Origin: Manihot esculenta
Taxonomy: Eukaryota > Streptophyta > Magnoliopsida > Malpighiales > Euphorbiaceae
DNA length: 64,000 nucleotides
Reading direction: 5' to 3'
Assembly (NCBI RefSeq): GCF_001659605.2
Contig: NC_035169.2
Span: 19,530,263-19,594,262, forward strand
The translations under genes were made by a program, and so were the position numbers. Position 1 is the stretch's first letter. The number at the start of each line of letters is the position of its first letter. The notes under the pieces were generated by a model. It had not been told where the DNA came from. It saw only the letters and a list, made by a program, of their open reading frames with translations, and ran no database searches. This document shows, one piece after another, positions 23,835 through 35,341 of the stretch.

Positions 23835-24152
23835 GCAATCCAGCCGCCTAGGCCATGTGGGATCTGTTTATATGTAGGACATCCAACCAATCAATGTCCT
23901 ACTCTGCAAGAAGACAACCAACAGGTTAATGCCATTGGAGGGTACAACAACCAGCCTAGACATGATCCATATTCAAACACATACAATCCAGGTTGGAGAG
24001 ACCACCCCAATTTCAGCTACGGAAGGGCCAACAATAATCAGAACCATCAAAACTATCAAAGGAATCACGCCCAACCAGCACCTCCAAATTTCATCCAGCA
24101 CCTTGAAAAGATGATGGAAACAATGGTAAATGCCATGCAAGGCATGCGATAG
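23835..24152 (+). pseudogene. Element B gag C-terminus with CCHC zinc knuckle
   Basis: In the same frame as the gag core, after the TAA, CGICLYVGHPTNQC (23856-23897) fits CX2CX4HX4C, a nucleic-acid-binding knuckle. An Asn/Gln-rich tail with YSNTYNPGW follows, shared with C's gag, and ends at TAG 24150-24152, probably a former CAG. Confidence 0.85.
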
Positions 24153-24176
24153 GACATAGGATAACTGACTGCATCC

Positions 24177-25121
24177 ATGAGCAAATCTGAATCACAAGGT
24201 AAACTCCCTTCTCAAACTGAAACTAATCCTAGACAAAATGTGAGTGCCATCACTTTGAGAAGTGAAAAAGAACTTCAAGATGCTAGTTATGAGCAAGAAA
24301 AGCAAGTTGCGCAAGAACCAATTGATTCAGAAGCCTCTCCAGCGCAATCTGAAACACCACCTGCGCAAAAGACTGATCCAAAGGTAAGTTTTCACATTCC
24401 ACCTCCTTTTCCAAAAAGATTTGAAAGAACACAAAAAGAGAAGGAAGAAAAGGAGATTCTTGAGACTTTCAGAAAAGTGGAAATCAACATACCACTGCTA
24501 GATGCTGTTAAGCAGATTCTGAGGTACGCAAAATTTCTAAAAGAATTGTGCACCAATAGAAGAAAGCTAGCTGCAAGAGAAAAAGTAAGTGTAGGTGAGG
24601 TTGTCACAGCTATTATTAAAAGAGAACTCCCTACTAAATGCAAAGACAAAGGTATGTTTGCTATCTCTTGCAAAATTGGGAATGTTGAAATTAAGAAAGC
24701 CATGTGTGATCTTGGTGCATCCATAAATGTTATGCCTCTTTCCATCTATAAATCTCTGAATGCATGTGCACTAAAAGACACAAGAGTTGTGATCCAATTA
24801 GCTGATAGATCTGTGGTATATCCCATAGGTGTCCTAGAAGATGTGTTAGTTCAAGTAGATAAACTTGTCTTCCCTGCAGATTTTTATGTGATTGATACTA
24901 AGGAAGATAGTTACAATGCTAGTTCTGACATCCTTCTTGGACGTCCTTTCTTGAGTACTGCTAGAACAAAGATTGATGTACATGATGGTACTTTGACCAT
25001 GGAATTTGAAGGGGAAGTCATTAAGTTTAATGTCTATGACGCCATGAAATATCCACATGATATGTCCCCAGTTTATGGTCTTGATATTGTTGACTGTTTA
25101 AGCCAGGAAATTTTTTTATGA
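24177..25121 (+). pseudogene. Element B protease region
   Basis: NVSAITLRSEKEL near 24240 marks the usual start of the Athila protease region. The aspartic protease core is CDLGASINVMPLSIY (near 24708-24750), with Leu after the catalytic Asp as in other Athila proteins, and LGRPFLSTAR further on. It ends at TGA 25119-25121 just after a run of seven T; one T fewer would join the frame to the following linker, so a slippage-type insertion is the likely cause. Confidence 0.88.
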
Positions 25122-25680
25122 AAATCAAGATGATATTCTTAATAGTGATTTCTGCAGAGGTACTGATCAGGTACAGATTGAGAGCCGGAACGAACTGAAA
25201 CTAAAGGAAATAGTTTGTAGCATCCAACAGATTGATGTTGTACAGATTGAAAACCTTCGGCCGCCGAATCCAGACCCCCTTTGGCCGCCGAACATGACTG
25301 CCTTCCAGACGCAGAATCCATCGCCACAACTTGCCCAGCACACTGAAAACTTTCGGCAGCCGAACTCTACTGACTTTCGGCCGCCGAACTCAGCAACCAT
25401 TCGGCAATCGAAGCTGAACTCCCTTCAGCCGCCGAATCTTTCCCCTCAGCCCCCAGCACAGACTGAAGCCATGATCCCTCGGCCTCCAAACTCGACTGAC
25501 TTTCGGCCGCCGAACTCAGAAGCCTTTCGGCTGCCGAACCATATTCCACAGACTCCAATGCAAGCAAGCTCTTCCAGTCCTCCTTTGCAATCAAGCCAGA
25601 AAGCACCAGAATCAGATCTGAAGCCTCTTCCAGATCATTTGAAATACATGTACCTAGGAGCTAACAAGACACTACCAGTA
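25122..25680 (+). pseudogene. Element B linker coding 24-bp inverted-repeat units (FRPPNS-type)
   Basis: This open stretch between protease and RT encodes a low-complexity peptide with repeated FRPPNSTD-like octamers. The DNA holds nine TTCGGCCGCCGAA or near copies starting at 25256, 25280, 25352, 25376, 25400, 25424, 25478, 25502 and 25526, spaced 24 bp or multiples, with one 54-bp step. The end (KYMYLGANKTLPVI) is the normal entry to the RT domain, and it is here that D inserted. No known domain; probably a flexible spacer. Confidence 0.85.
25256..25538 (+). repeat. 24-bp-period TTCGGCCGCCGAA array in coding sequence
   Basis: Nine 13-mers, with perfect copies at 25256, 25376 and 25502. Here the motif is read CGG-CCG-CCG (RPP), whereas in gag it is read TCG-GCC-GCC-GAA (SAAE). 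Conservation is therefore of the DNA word, not the peptide. Confidence 0.9.
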
Positions 25681-25685
25681 ATAGT
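25681..25685. repeat. Target-site duplication of element D (ATAGT), left copy
   Basis: ATAGT is repeated at 35337-35341 directly after D's 3' LTR. Confidence 0.97.
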
Positions 25686-26504
25686 TGTAATACCCGGCAT
25701 GTTCAGACATCGAAATTCCTACCGTCCGATGGAATCTAGGATGTCAAAGCATCCCTGAAGGGTAGAGTGAAGGTTTTCTAAAATGTTTTTACATGTTTTA
25801 AGTTTTTGTTTTAGAAAAGAAATGAGTTTGGAAGAGAAAAGGCTAAGGAAGTCTTTGCCACTTTCGGCCCCCGAAAGTTGAAGTTCGGCCGCCGAAAGTA
25901 CCCCATGTTCGGCCCCCTAAACGCTAATGTTCGGCCTCCGAAGGTGGTGAGGTGTTGCATGTAGCTTTAGCCACCAAATGTGAAGCGGTGGTTCTTTGTT
26001 AAAGGTGTTTTTGGCCGAGAAAGGAGGTGCTTAAGCTTTCCTTTGGGTCAGAGACATGTTCATGCTTCCCCTTAGTGACTTACCTAGTTTCTCATCAAAT
26101 CTTTCAAAGAAAAACAAGGTTAAAGTGAGTTTAAGATAGTTTTGAGAAGTTGTGGAGTTTAAGAACTTGTGAAGCTTGAATCTCCATCTCTTCAAGTTTG
26201 GAGTCACACCAGCCTTTGTTCTTCAAGAGGTAAGTGTGAATCCTTAGTTTTTATCATGTTTTACATAAGCTTGATGAAGGAGAAGGGGAGTTATGCATGT
26301 GTATGCATAAGTTGTGCATAGTAGGGTGCATAAATCGTTTATGCTATATGTATGCTTGATGTGTGTTGTTGGTTGGAGTTTTAATGTGGTTTAAGACTCC
26401 TATATGCATGATTAAGTGTTAGAGCATGTTTGAAGAGGTGGGATGCATGTTTGGAGGGTTAGTGTTTGGATGGCATGGTTGTGCACGAAGCTGAGTTCGG
26501 GATG

Positions 26505-26655
26505 AACTCAGGTTCGGCCGCCGAATGTGGGAGTTCGGCCGCCGAACCTCTTCTGAAGGCAGTTTTGGCTGCCTAAGGTTGCCCCCGAACATTTGGACTT
26601 TCGGATCTGTCATGCACATTCGGCCGCCGAAGGTGCCCCCGAAAGTGCCCTGTCC
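26505..26655 (+). repeat. TTCGGCCGCCGAA array in D 5' LTR
   Basis: Three perfect 13-mers (near 26513, 26536 and 26619) with GCCCCCGAA and TTTCGGATCTG blocks. This is a shortened version of the 54-bp array. The 3' LTR copy is at 33937-34087 with one change. Confidence 0.9.
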
Positions 26656-27015
26656 AGCTTTCCTTTGCATGTTTTCCATGGTTGTTCTAAGGTGTTTTAA
26701 GGGGTTTTTGGGGAGATGTTTAGAGATATGTTAGAGTATGTTTGGTCCCTCATTTAAGTCTATCTGTGTAGGCACAGACCAGAGGAACCAGAGAGTTCAG
26801 CAGTGAGTACCGCTTCAGGAGCCTGCAGAGTCAGTCAGAGTCAGTCAGAGGTGAGTGGAACTACACTTAATTCTTTTAATTACGAAATGTAATGTTTTTA
26901 GCATCTTTCATTCATCATGAGTATGCATAGGATGATTGCATTAGAAATCACGAATATGTTGCATTGCATAGTTAATTGTTGATGTGGGTGAATGCTGAAT
27001 GATCCAATAGTCCCA

Positions 27016-27265
27016 GACAGGAAGTCCAGGACCCCATTCTACGGCCTGGCAGGTATAGAGAGTTCAGGACCCCATTCTACGGCCTGACAGGTTTGTTTTT
27101 GTACAGGAAGTCCAGGACCCTATGCGATGGCCTGGCAGCTTTATTATTTATACAGGAAAAATCCAGGACCTCATCAATGGCCTGGAAATTTAAAATATGT
27201 GTGTATGTATGTATGGATGTATGTATGCATTACAGGAAGACCAGGACCCCAGTCGACGGCCTGGC
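27016..27265 (+). repeat. CCAGGACCCC...GGCCTGG array in D U5
   Basis: Five irregular units, each with CCAGGACC and GGCCTGG arms around a short centre (ATTCTAC, TATGCGAT and similar). They are potential RNA hairpins downstream of the transcription start. The same design, with other sequences, is seen in A, K, F, H-like and I LTRs. Confidence 0.75.
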
Positions 27266-27905
27266 ACGGATTAGATACTGGGACTATGTGGTGACAGGTT
27301 TACCCTAGATGTGAATTGTCTGTGATATGACGCATTCCATAAGATCATGTTTTAATGACAGGTTTTATTGTTCTACTCACTGGGCTATAGAGCTCATCCC
27401 TCTCCCTTATTCCCAGTTTTGCAGGTTTCAGTATACAGGTTGTACAAGGGCAAGTCAGAGGTGCATAAAAAAAAAAAATAAAAAAAAAATAAAGAGCTTG
27501 TAATAGTTAGAGTGGATATGTAATATTAAAGAGATGTATTAGTTTGTGTAAATAGTTAAAGTGTGCTTGACTTAGTTATTCTGTTTTATAAGTCTTTTGT
27601 ATACATGATCAAGTTATATAACTGTTTTACAAACAGGTGAAAAACCAGGCTTAACAGGTATGATTTAACCCATCTAGAGCAAGCTCTAGTCAGGGGTACA
27701 GAGTACAAAGTATAGAGATTGTGCATGCACAGGTTAAGCCATAGTTCAGAGGAAGAAAAGTTTTTATTTTCACAGAAAATATATGATCATGTATGAGTTT
27801 TTACAGGTACACAGAGAGTATAGCAGGCTTGCTACGGGTTCTAGCGGCCTTATCCCGACCTGAATCCTAGCGCCGGTGACGGTCCATTTCCGGGTCGTTA
27901 CAGAT

Positions 27906-27917
27906 TGGTATCAGAGC
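27906..27917 (+). promoter_or_regulatory. Primer-binding site of element D
   Basis: TGGTATCAGAGC, complementary to the 3' end of initiator tRNA-Met, three bases after the LTR. Confidence 0.93.
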
Positions 27918-28129
27918 CCTAGGTTCACATGATCGGACCTATAGAGAAAGTGTCGGGCTCATAGAGGATAGAATTGGTCAAGCACAATAGGAAAACATGT
28001 CCACTCGGATAGGATGTTAGTCCTGTCTTTAGATGTTAAGTTATGCCATGAATATGCATGTGTATTATTGACATGTGCTGTATATATGCTGATGTGCTAT
28101 ATTGTGTGTTTTGTTCTCAGAAAGTTAAG

Positions 28130-31100
28130 ATGCGAGGAGCTCGTCGATCAGTTCGATTGACTAGAGATCCACCAGAAAGTGAGAGAGTAGATGCTCAACC
28201 TCCTGTTTTGCCAAGGGCAAGATCTCAGAGATCAAGCAGGGAGGGTATGTCAATGGACCCTAGAAGGTCTTTAGACGAGAGCAGAAGAGGCGTTGTTAGG
28301 GGAGGAAGATCGGAGGAAGTGAGAGAAGCTATGGAGGTAGAACAGGCCATGGATGAAAGCATGGGTATTGGTAGGTCTGATGAGGGTATGGGAGAGTTTC
28401 AGGGAGGCACTCAGGCCTCGGGGTTTGGTTATCCATTCTCTTGTCAGGACCCAGATTATTCAATGGGAGATGTGTCGGAGTACTCCAGTTACATCCCATA
28501 TTCTCCTTACATGCCATACATACCTCATTATGATCCACCATATCCCATGTATCCACCCTCACCTGTGCATCAAAGTACAGCGTATCCAGAACAAGATGAA
28601 CCAGTACCTCCACCACAACCAGAACCAGTAATTCAGATACCTCGACCTCATTTACCCGAGAGAAGAAGGGTGAAAATGACAGAGTACCTGAAATTGGATG
28701 CTCCTAAGTTTAACCCAGGAGATGATCCATTTGAATACCTCAGATCAGTCAGGATGATAACCAGTGAGTTGGGAGCAGATGATTGTAGAGCCATTGAAAT
28801 GGCAGGGTTCACACTTAAATGCAAGAAAGCTCAGGAATGGTTTAAAAACTATGTGGAACCCAGGATGGACAGTATGTCATGGGGAGAGTTCGCCAATGAA
28901 TTTGCAGGGTGGGCTTTTCCTGACAGTTCTAGGGAGATGAAAGTAGTGGAATTTGAGCAGTTAAGACAGACAGATGAAATGAGTGTTGATGAATTTACAG
29001 ACAAGTTCCTGGATTTGCTTCAGTATGTGGGTCAAGCCTATGATACTGATCAGAAGAAGGCAAGGAGATATACTATGAGACTTCATCCCAGGTATTCTTC
29101 CTTGATTCTTCCAGCAGAAAAGGAGAGTTTCCACTCTATAGTGGATGCAGCCAGGAAAATGGAGGCAAGTTCCAATATTCAGAAACAATCAAGAGCACAG
29201 GCTTCGAGTTCTAAGGCCCCTAGTACAGGTACGTCAGACAGTAAGAGATGGGACAAGGCAAAAGGAGCAAAGAAAAAGTTCTGGGGTAAAGTTAAGTCTG
29301 GTCTGGGATTTGGTAGTGGCTCAAGCTCTGGCACAGCTAATCCAGTATGTCAGAGATGTGGAAGACCACATAGGGGAGCTTGTCAGTTGGGATCTACAGC
29401 TTGTTATAGATGTGGACAGGAAGGGCATATTGCTCGGTATTGTCCTCAGATGACTTTTATGGCACCATCTCAGCAGATGAGTTCAGGCAGTGTAGTACAG
29501 CCAGCAGCTCCAGTCATGCCTCAGAGTAGTGGCAGAGGTAGAGGGAGAGGGGCAGCCTCTACTTCAGCAGCAGGTTCCCGAGGTGGAAATCCGGTAGCCC
29601 CAGCACGGATTTTCACTGTGACACAGGAGGAGGCTAACACGTCGAACACAGTGGTGTCAGGTAATCTCATCATTGGGTGTTCAGATGTGTATGCTTTGAT
29701 GGACCCCGGTGCTTCTCATTCCTTTATTGCTTCGAGCGCCGTAGAGAGATTGGGTTTGATCATTTCTGAATTAGAGTATCCTCTCTGGGTCAGTGGACCT
29801 AGATGTGACCCATCAGTGGCAGTGTCAGTCTGTCGTTTCAGTCCAGTTTTCATAGAGGGTAGATGCCTTCCAGCTGACCTTGTGGTTCTAGACTTGACAG
29901 ATTTTGATGTCATTCTAGGGATGGATTGGCTATCTGCATATAGTGCTACGTTGGACTGTCGAGAGAAGTTAGTGAGTCTCAGAGACCAGGATGGGTCAGA
30001 GTGTGTCTTCAGAGGAGATAAGAGAGGTACACCCAGGGGTTTGATTTCAGCCCTTCAGGCTCGTCGTTTGCTTAGAAGGGGTTGTCAGGGGTTTCTAGCT
30101 CATGTGAGAAAGCTAGACAGTCAGGTTAGAGAGCCAGCTTCGATACCAGTAGTCCGAGAGTTTCTCGATGTGTTCCCAGACGATTTGCCAGGACTACCAC
30201 CTGATAGGGAGATAGGGTTTGACATTGAATTATTGCCAGGTACCAGACCTATCTCTATACCTCCCTACAGGATGGCGCCAGCTGAGTTAACAGAGTTGAA
30301 AGAACAGTTGCAGGACTTGGTAGATAAGGGTTTCATCCGCCCTAGTACCTCACCTTGGGGTGCTCCAGTGCTCTTTGTCAAGAAGAAGGATGGATCCCTC
30401 AGACTTTGTATCGACTACAGACAGTTGAACAAGGTCACTATCAAGAATAGGTATCCTTTACCTCGGATTGATGATCTATTTGACCAGCTAGCTGGAGCAG
30501 GTTGTTTCTCGAAAATAGATATGAGATCCGGGTATCATCAGTTGAGAGTCAGAGAGACAGATGTGCCTAAGACAGCTTTCCGGACCAGATATGGGCATTA
30601 TGAGTTCTTAGTGATGCCGTTCGGGTTGACTAACGCCCCTGCAGCATTTATGGATCTCATGAACAGGGTATTTAGTGAGTTTCTGGATCACTTTGTCATT
30701 GTGTTTATCGATGATATCTTAGTGTATTCCAGAAATGCAGAGGAGCATGCCCAGCATCTGAGGATCATTTTGCAGACACTGAGAGAGCATGGTTTATATG
30801 CCAAGTTCTCGAAGTGTGAATTTTGGTTAAGGAGCATTTCCTTCTTGGGACATGTAGTATCAGCAGAAGGGATTGAGGTAGACCCCAAGAAGATAGAGGC
30901 TGTAACTAACTGGCCCAGACCCACTACAGTAACAGAGATTAAAAGCTTTTTGGGACTGGCAGGTTATTACAGGAGGTTCGTTCAGGACTTCTCGAAAATA
31001 GCTGCTCCTATGACCAAATTGACTCAGAAGAACCAGAAGTTTGTCTGGTCAGACCAGTGTGAAGAGAGCTTTGAGGAGCTCAAGAGAAGATTGACCACAG

Positions 31101-33046
31101 CACCAGTGTTAGCTCTGCCTGTTAGTAATACAGATTTCAAAGTGTTCTGTGATGCGTCTCGAGTGGGATTGGGTTGTGTTTTGATGCAGAGAGACAGGGT
31201 GATTGCTTATGCTTCTAGACAGTTGAAGAAGCACGAGTTGAATTACCCCACCCATGACCTAGAGATGGCAGCAGTTATCTTTGCACTCAAGATGTGGAGG
31301 CATTACCTCTACGGGGTTAAATGCGAGATCTTCACCGATCACAAGAGTTTACAGTACATCTTAAGTCAGAGAGAGCTGAATTTGCGGCAAAGAAGATGGG
31401 TCGAATTGCTCAGTGATTATGATTGTAAGATCCAGTATCATCCGGGTAAGGCGAATGTTGTCGCAGACGCCCTAAGCCGGAAGTCACTAGGCAGTTTATC
31501 CCATATAGCAGCAGAGCGGAGACCGGTTGTGATGGAGCTTTATAAGCTCTTTGCCGAGGGATTACAGCTAGAGTTGTCTGGTACAGGTGCGTTGATAGCA
31601 CAGATGAGAGTGACACCTATGTTTCTGGAGCAGATAGCTCAGAGACAGCACGAGGACCCTGAATTGATGAAAATTGCCAGAACTGTTCAGTCAGGCAACA
31701 ATGCAGAGTTTAGATTTGACAGCAAAGGGATCCTTCGCTATGGGAGTCGACTTTGTGTACCAGATAGGGGCAGTGTAAAGGAAGACATTATGAGGGAAGC
31801 TCATAATGCGAGGTATAGTGTTCACCCAGGAGCCACCAAGATGTATCAGGATCTGAAAAGGGTCTATTGGTGGCCATCCATGAAGAAAGAAGTGGCGCAA
31901 TTCGTGACAGCCTGTGAGGTTTGTCAGAGGGTGAAATTAGAGCATCAGAAACCAGCCGGAATGCTTAACCCATTACCGATTCCAGAGTGGAAATGGGAGA
32001 ACATAGCCATGGATTTTGTAGTGGGTTTACCAGTAGCGTCCAACAGGATAGGCTCGATATGGGTGATTGTGGACAGACTCACGAAATCTGCTCATTTTCT
32101 TCCAGTACGGAGTAACTATTCTGTGGATAAGCTGGCACAGGTCTATCTGGATGAGATAGTGAGATTACATGGAGTTCCAGTGTCTATAGTTTCAGACAGA
32201 GGACCTCAGTTTACCTCCCGTTTTTGGCGGAGTCTGCAAAGTGCGATGGGCACGAGATTGGATTTTAGTACTGCTTTCCACCCACAGACTGATGGACAGT
32301 CAGAAAGGACCATCCAGACCATAGAGGATATGCTTCGCCTATGTGTGTTAGACTTTGGCGGTTCTTGGAGGCAGCATCTACCTTTGGTGGAGTTTGCCTA
32401 CAATAACAGTCATCATGCTAGCATTGGGATGGCTCCTTATGAAGCTTTGTATGGGAGGAAGTGCAGATCCCCTGTTTGCTGGGAAGAGGTAGGAGAGAAG
32501 GCTCTTGCAGGGCCAGAGTTAGTAGACCTTACCAGTAGAATGGTGCCCATGATCAGAGAGAGAATCAGAACAGCTCAGAGTAGACAGAAAAGTTATGCAG
32601 ACGTTCTCAGAAAGCAGTTAGAGTTTCAAGAAGGTAATTGGGTATTGCTGAAAGTGTCTCCAATGAAAGGGGTGGTTCGTTTTGGGAAGAAAGGTAAATT
32701 GGCTCCACGGTACATTGGACCCTTTGAGGTGTTGCAGAGGATCGGAAATGTGTCGTATAAGCTGGATTTACCTGCTTCTATGGAGAGGATTCACCCGGTA
32801 TTTCATGTTTCTATGCTACGACAGTTTGTGTCAGATCCGAATCAGGTTCTGAGTGAGCCTGAGGTGGAGATTCATACGGATCTCACCTATATAGAGCAGC
32901 CAGTGCGGATTCTGGACACGCAGATCAGACAGCTAAGGAACAAGGAGATTCCGATGGTGAAAGTTCTATGGAACCACCATAATCTAGAAGAGTGCACATG
33001 GGAGACGCGGGAGTCTATGCTCCAGCAGTATCCATATCTGTTTTGA
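28130..33046 (+). CDS. gag-pol: Element D gag-pol polyprotein, uninterrupted
   Basis: One ORF of 1638 codons from ATG 28130 ([13 protein letters not shown]), the start shared with A, E and G; an in-frame ATG at 28058 lies upstream of a likely splice acceptor and is less likely. Order: Pro/Tyr-rich N terminus; gag core (about residues 180-330); CCHC knuckle [14 protein letters not shown] with Cys425; protease with Asp525 (MDPGASHSF, Pro replacing Ser/Thr of DSG/DTG); RT with FIDDIL, Asp861/Asp862; RNase H ([11 protein letters not shown]); integrase HHCC region and DD35E triad Asp1295, Asp1356, Glu1392; chromodomain-like end with [17 protein letters not shown] and W residues. It encodes capsid, protease, reverse transcription and integration functions for copying the element. 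No lesion seen, so it may be autonomous. Confidence 0.97.
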   Translation: MRGARRSVRLTRDPPESERVDAQPPVLPRARSQRSSREGMSMDPRRSLDESRRGVVRGGRSEEVREAMEVEQAMDESMGIGRSDEGMGEFQGGTQASGFGYPFSCQDPDYSMGDVSEYSSYIPYSPYMPYIPHYDPPYPMYPPSPVHQSTAYPEQDEPVPPPQPEPVIQIPRPHLPERRRVKMTEYLKLDAPKFNPGDDPFEYLRSVRMITSELGADDCRAIEMAGFTLKCKKAQEWFKNYVEPRMDSMSWGEFANEFAGWAFPDSSREMKVVEFEQLRQTDEMSVDEFTDKFLDLLQYVGQAYDTDQKKARRYTMRLHPRYSSLILPAEKESFHSIVDAARKMEASSNIQKQSRAQASSSKAPSTGTSDSKRWDKAKGAKKKFWGKVKSGLGFGSGSSSGTANPVCQRCGRPHRGACQLGSTACYRCGQEGHIARYCPQMTFMAPSQQMSSGSVVQPAAPVMPQSSGRGRGRGAASTSAAGSRGGNPVAPARIFTVTQEEANTSNTVVSGNLIIGCSDVYALMDPGASHSFIASSAVERLGLIISELEYPLWVSGPRCDPSVAVSVCRFSPVFIEGRCLPADLVVLDLTDFDVILGMDWLSAYSATLDCREKLVSLRDQDGSECVFRGDKRGTPRGLISALQARRLLRRGCQGFLAHVRKLDSQVREPASIPVVREFLDVFPDDLPGLPPDREIGFDIELLPGTRPISIPPYRMAPAELTELKEQLQDLVDKGFIRPSTSPWGAPVLFVKKKDGSLRLCIDYRQLNKVTIKNRYPLPRIDDLFDQLAGAGCFSKIDMRSGYHQLRVRETDVPKTAFRTRYGHYEFLVMPFGLTNAPAAFMDLMNRVFSEFLDHFVIVFIDDILVYSRNAEEHAQHLRIILQTLREHGLYAKFSKCEFWLRSISFLGHVVSAEGIEVDPKKIEAVTNWPRPTTVTEIKSFLGLAGYYRRFVQDFSKIAAPMTKLTQKNQKFVWSDQCEESFEELKRRLTTAPVLALPVSNTDFKVFCDASRVGLGCVLMQRDRVIAYASRQLKKHELNYPTHDLEMAAVIFALKMWRHYLYGVKCEIFTDHKSLQYILSQRELNLRQRRWVELLSDYDCKIQYHPGKANVVADALSRKSLGSLSHIAAERRPVVMELYKLFAEGLQLELSGTGALIAQMRVTPMFLEQIAQRQHEDPELMKIARTVQSGNNAEFRFDSKGILRYGSRLCVPDRGSVKEDIMREAHNARYSVHPGATKMYQDLKRVYWWPSMKKEVAQFVTACEVCQRVKLEHQKPAGMLNPLPIPEWKWENIAMDFVVGLPVASNRIGSIWVIVDRLTKSAHFLPVRSNYSVDKLAQVYLDEIVRLHGVPVSIVSDRGPQFTSRFWRSLQSAMGTRLDFSTAFHPQTDGQSERTIQTIEDMLRLCVLDFGGSWRQHLPLVEFAYNNSHHASIGMAPYEALYGRKCRSPVCWEEVGEKALAGPELVDLTSRMVPMIRERIRTAQSRQKSYADVLRKQLEFQEGNWVLLKVSPMKGVVRFGKKGKLAPRYIGPFEVLQRIGNVSYKLDLPASMERIHPVFHVSMLRQFVSDPNQVLSEPEVEIHTDLTYIEQPVRILDTQIRQLRNKEIPMVKVLWNHHNLEECTWETRESMLQQYPYLF

Positions 33047-33103
33047 GGTTAGTTTCCTCCTTTTTGTTTATTGTTTTAGAAACATCCGAGGACGAATGTT
33101 CTT

Positions 33104-33116
33104 AAGGGGGGAAGAA
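33104..33116 (+). promoter_or_regulatory. Polypurine tract of element D
   Basis: AAGGGGGGAAGAA immediately before the 3' LTR TGTAATACC; the plus-strand primer site. Just upstream is a short inverted repeat (ACATCCGAGGACGAATGT) also found in E, K and A-type elements. Confidence 0.92.
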
Positions 33117-35336
33117 TGTAATACCCGGCATGTTCAGACATCGAAATTCCTACCGTCCGATGGAATCTAGGATGTCAAAGCATCCCTGAAGGGTAGAGTG
33201 AAGGTTTTCTAAAATGTTTTTACATGTTTTAAGTTTTTGTTTTAGAAAAGAAATGAGTTTGGAAGAGAAAAGGCTAAGGAAGTCTTTGCCACTTTCGGCC
33301 CCCGAAAGTTGAAGTTCGGCCGCCGAAAGTACCCCATGTTCGGCCCCCTAAACGCTAATGTTCGGCCTCCGAAGGTGGTGAGGTGTTGCATGTAGCTTTA
33401 GCCACCAAATGTGAAGCGGTGGTTCTTTGTTAAAGGTGTTTTTGGCCGAGAAAGGAGGTGCTTAAGCTTTCCTTTGGGTCAGAGACATGTTCATGCTTCC
33501 CCTTAGTGACTTACCTAGTTTCTCATCAAATCTTTCAAAGAAAAACAAGGTTAAAGTGAGTTTAAGATAGTTTTGAGAAGTTGTGGAGTTTAAGAACTTG
33601 TGAAGCTTGAATCTCCATCTCTTCAAGTTTGGAGTCACACCAGCCTTTGTTCTTCAAGAGGTAAGTGTGAATCCTTAGTTTTTATCATGTTTTACATAAG
33701 CTTGATGAAGGAGAAGGGGAGTTATGCATGTGTATGCATAAGTTGTGCATAGTAGGGTGCATAAATCGTTTATGCTATATGTATGCTTGATGTGTGTTGT
33801 TGGTTGGAGTTTTAATGTGGTTTAAGACTCCTATATGCATGATTAAGTGTTAGAGCATGTTTGAAGAGGTGGGATGCATGTTTGGAGGGTTAGTGTTTGG
33901 ATGGCATGGTTGTGCACGAAGCTGAGTTCGGGATGAACTCAGGTTCGGCCGCCGAATGTGGGAGTTCGGCCGCCGAACCTCTTCTGAAGGCAGTTTTGGC
34001 TGCCTAAGGTTGCCCCCGAACATTTGGACTTTCGGATCTGTCATGCACATTCGGCCGCCGAAGGTGCCCCTGAAAGTGCCCTGTCCAGCTTTCCTTTGCA
34101 TGTTTTCCATGGTTGTTCTAAGGTGTTTTAAGGGGTTTTTGGGGAGATGTTTAGAGATATGTTAGAGTATGTTTGGTCCCTCATTTAAGTCTATCTGTGT
34201 AGGCACAGACCAGAGGAACCAGAGAGTTCAGCAGTGAGTACCGCTTCAGGAGCCTGCAGAGTCAGTCAGAGTCAGTCAGAGGTGAGTGGAACTACACTTA
34301 ATTCTTTTAATTACGAAATGTAATGTTTTTAGCATCTTTCATTCATCATGAGTATGCATAGGATGATTGCATTAGAAATCACGAATATGTTGCATTGCAT
34401 AGTTAATTGTTGATGTGGGTGAATGCTGAATGATCCAATAGTCCCAGACAGGAAGTCCAGGACCCCATTCTACGGCCTGGCAGGTATAGAGAGTTCAGGA
34501 CCCCATTCTACGGCCTGACAGGTTTGTTTTTGTACAGGAAGTCCAGGACCCTATGCGATGGCCTGGCAGCTTTATTATTTATACAGGAAAAATCCAGGAC
34601 CTCATCAATGGCCTGGAAATTTAAAATATGTGTGTATGTATGTATGGATGTATGTATGCATTACAGGAAGACCAGGACCCCAGTCGACGGCCTGGCACGG
34701 ATTAGATACTGGGACTATGTGGTGACAGGTTTACCCTAGATGTGAATTGTCTGTGATATGACGCATTCCATAAGATCATGTTTTAATGACAGGTTTTATT
34801 GTTCTACTCACTGGGCTATAGAGCTCATCCCTCTCCCTTATTCCCAGTTTTGCAGGTTTCAGTGTACAGGTTGTACAAGGGCAAGTCAGAGGTGCATAAA
34901 AAAAAAATAAAAATAAAAAAAAATAAAGAGCTTGTAATAGTTAGAGTGGATATGTAATATTAAAGAGATGTATTAGTTTGTGTAAATAGTTAAAGTGTGC
35001 TTGACTTAGTTATTCTGTTTTATAAGTCTTTTGTATACATGATCAAGTTATATAACTGTTTTACAAACAGGTGAAAAACCAGGCTTAACAGGTATGATTT
35101 AACCCATCTAGAGCAAGCTCTAGTCAGGGGTACAGAGTACAAAGTATAGAGATTGTGCATGCACAGGTTAAGCCATAGTTCAGAGGAAGAAAAGTTTTTA
35201 TTTTCACAGAAAATATATGATCATGTATGAGTTTTTACAGGTACACAGAGAGTATAGCAGGCTTGCTACGGGTTCTGGCGGCCTTATGCCGACCTGAATC
35301 CTAGCGCCGGTGACGGTCCATTTCCGGGTCGTTACA
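33117..35336 (+). mobile_element. 3' LTR of element D
   Basis: 2220 bp. Compared with the 5' LTR, I see C to T near 34072, A to G near 34864, A to G near 35278, C to G near 35289, and a different A-run near 34900. It is followed by ATAGT (35337-35341). Confidence 0.97.
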
Positions 35337-35341
35337 ATAGT

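Larger units (their letters stand above)
25686..27902 (+). mobile_element. 5' LTR of element D
   Basis: It runs TGTAATACCCGG to GGGTCGTTACA, 2217 bp. Motif copies lie at 25862-25942 (upstream of the promoter region) and 26505-26655. The donor-like CTTCAAGAG|GTAAGTG is at 26229/26230. The clear TATA of the other LTRs is replaced by TTGTTAAAGG near 25998. A U5 array of CCAGGACCCC/GGCCTGG units lies at 27016-27265. Confidence 0.97.
26230..28120 (+). other. Predicted leader intron of element D
   Basis: The donor is AAGAG|GTAAGT and the acceptor TTTGTTCTCAG|AAAG, 9 nt before the gag ATG at 28130; the length is 1891 nt. The intron would contain the PBS and several upstream ATGs, including the in-frame ATG at 28058. 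The matching pair in A, E and G supports it; no transcript data are available to me. Confidence 0.55.
25686..35336 (+). mobile_element. Element D: complete, young Tekay/Del-like chromovirus
   Basis: It is 9651 bp, with LTRs 25686-27902 and 33117-35336, PBS 27906-27917, gag-pol 28130-33046, polypurine tract 33104-33116 and ATAGT duplications. By eye the LTRs differ at four bases plus the length of one A-rich run. All enzyme motifs are intact. It sits in B's coding region between the linker and RT. It is the only element here that is complete and unbroken. Confidence 0.98.

Noticed and set aside
28058..28129. Upstream in-frame ATG as the start of D gag-pol
   Set aside because: The 24 extra residues are hydrophobic and not shared with A, E or G, and they precede a likely splice acceptor; MRGARR at 28130 is the conserved start.
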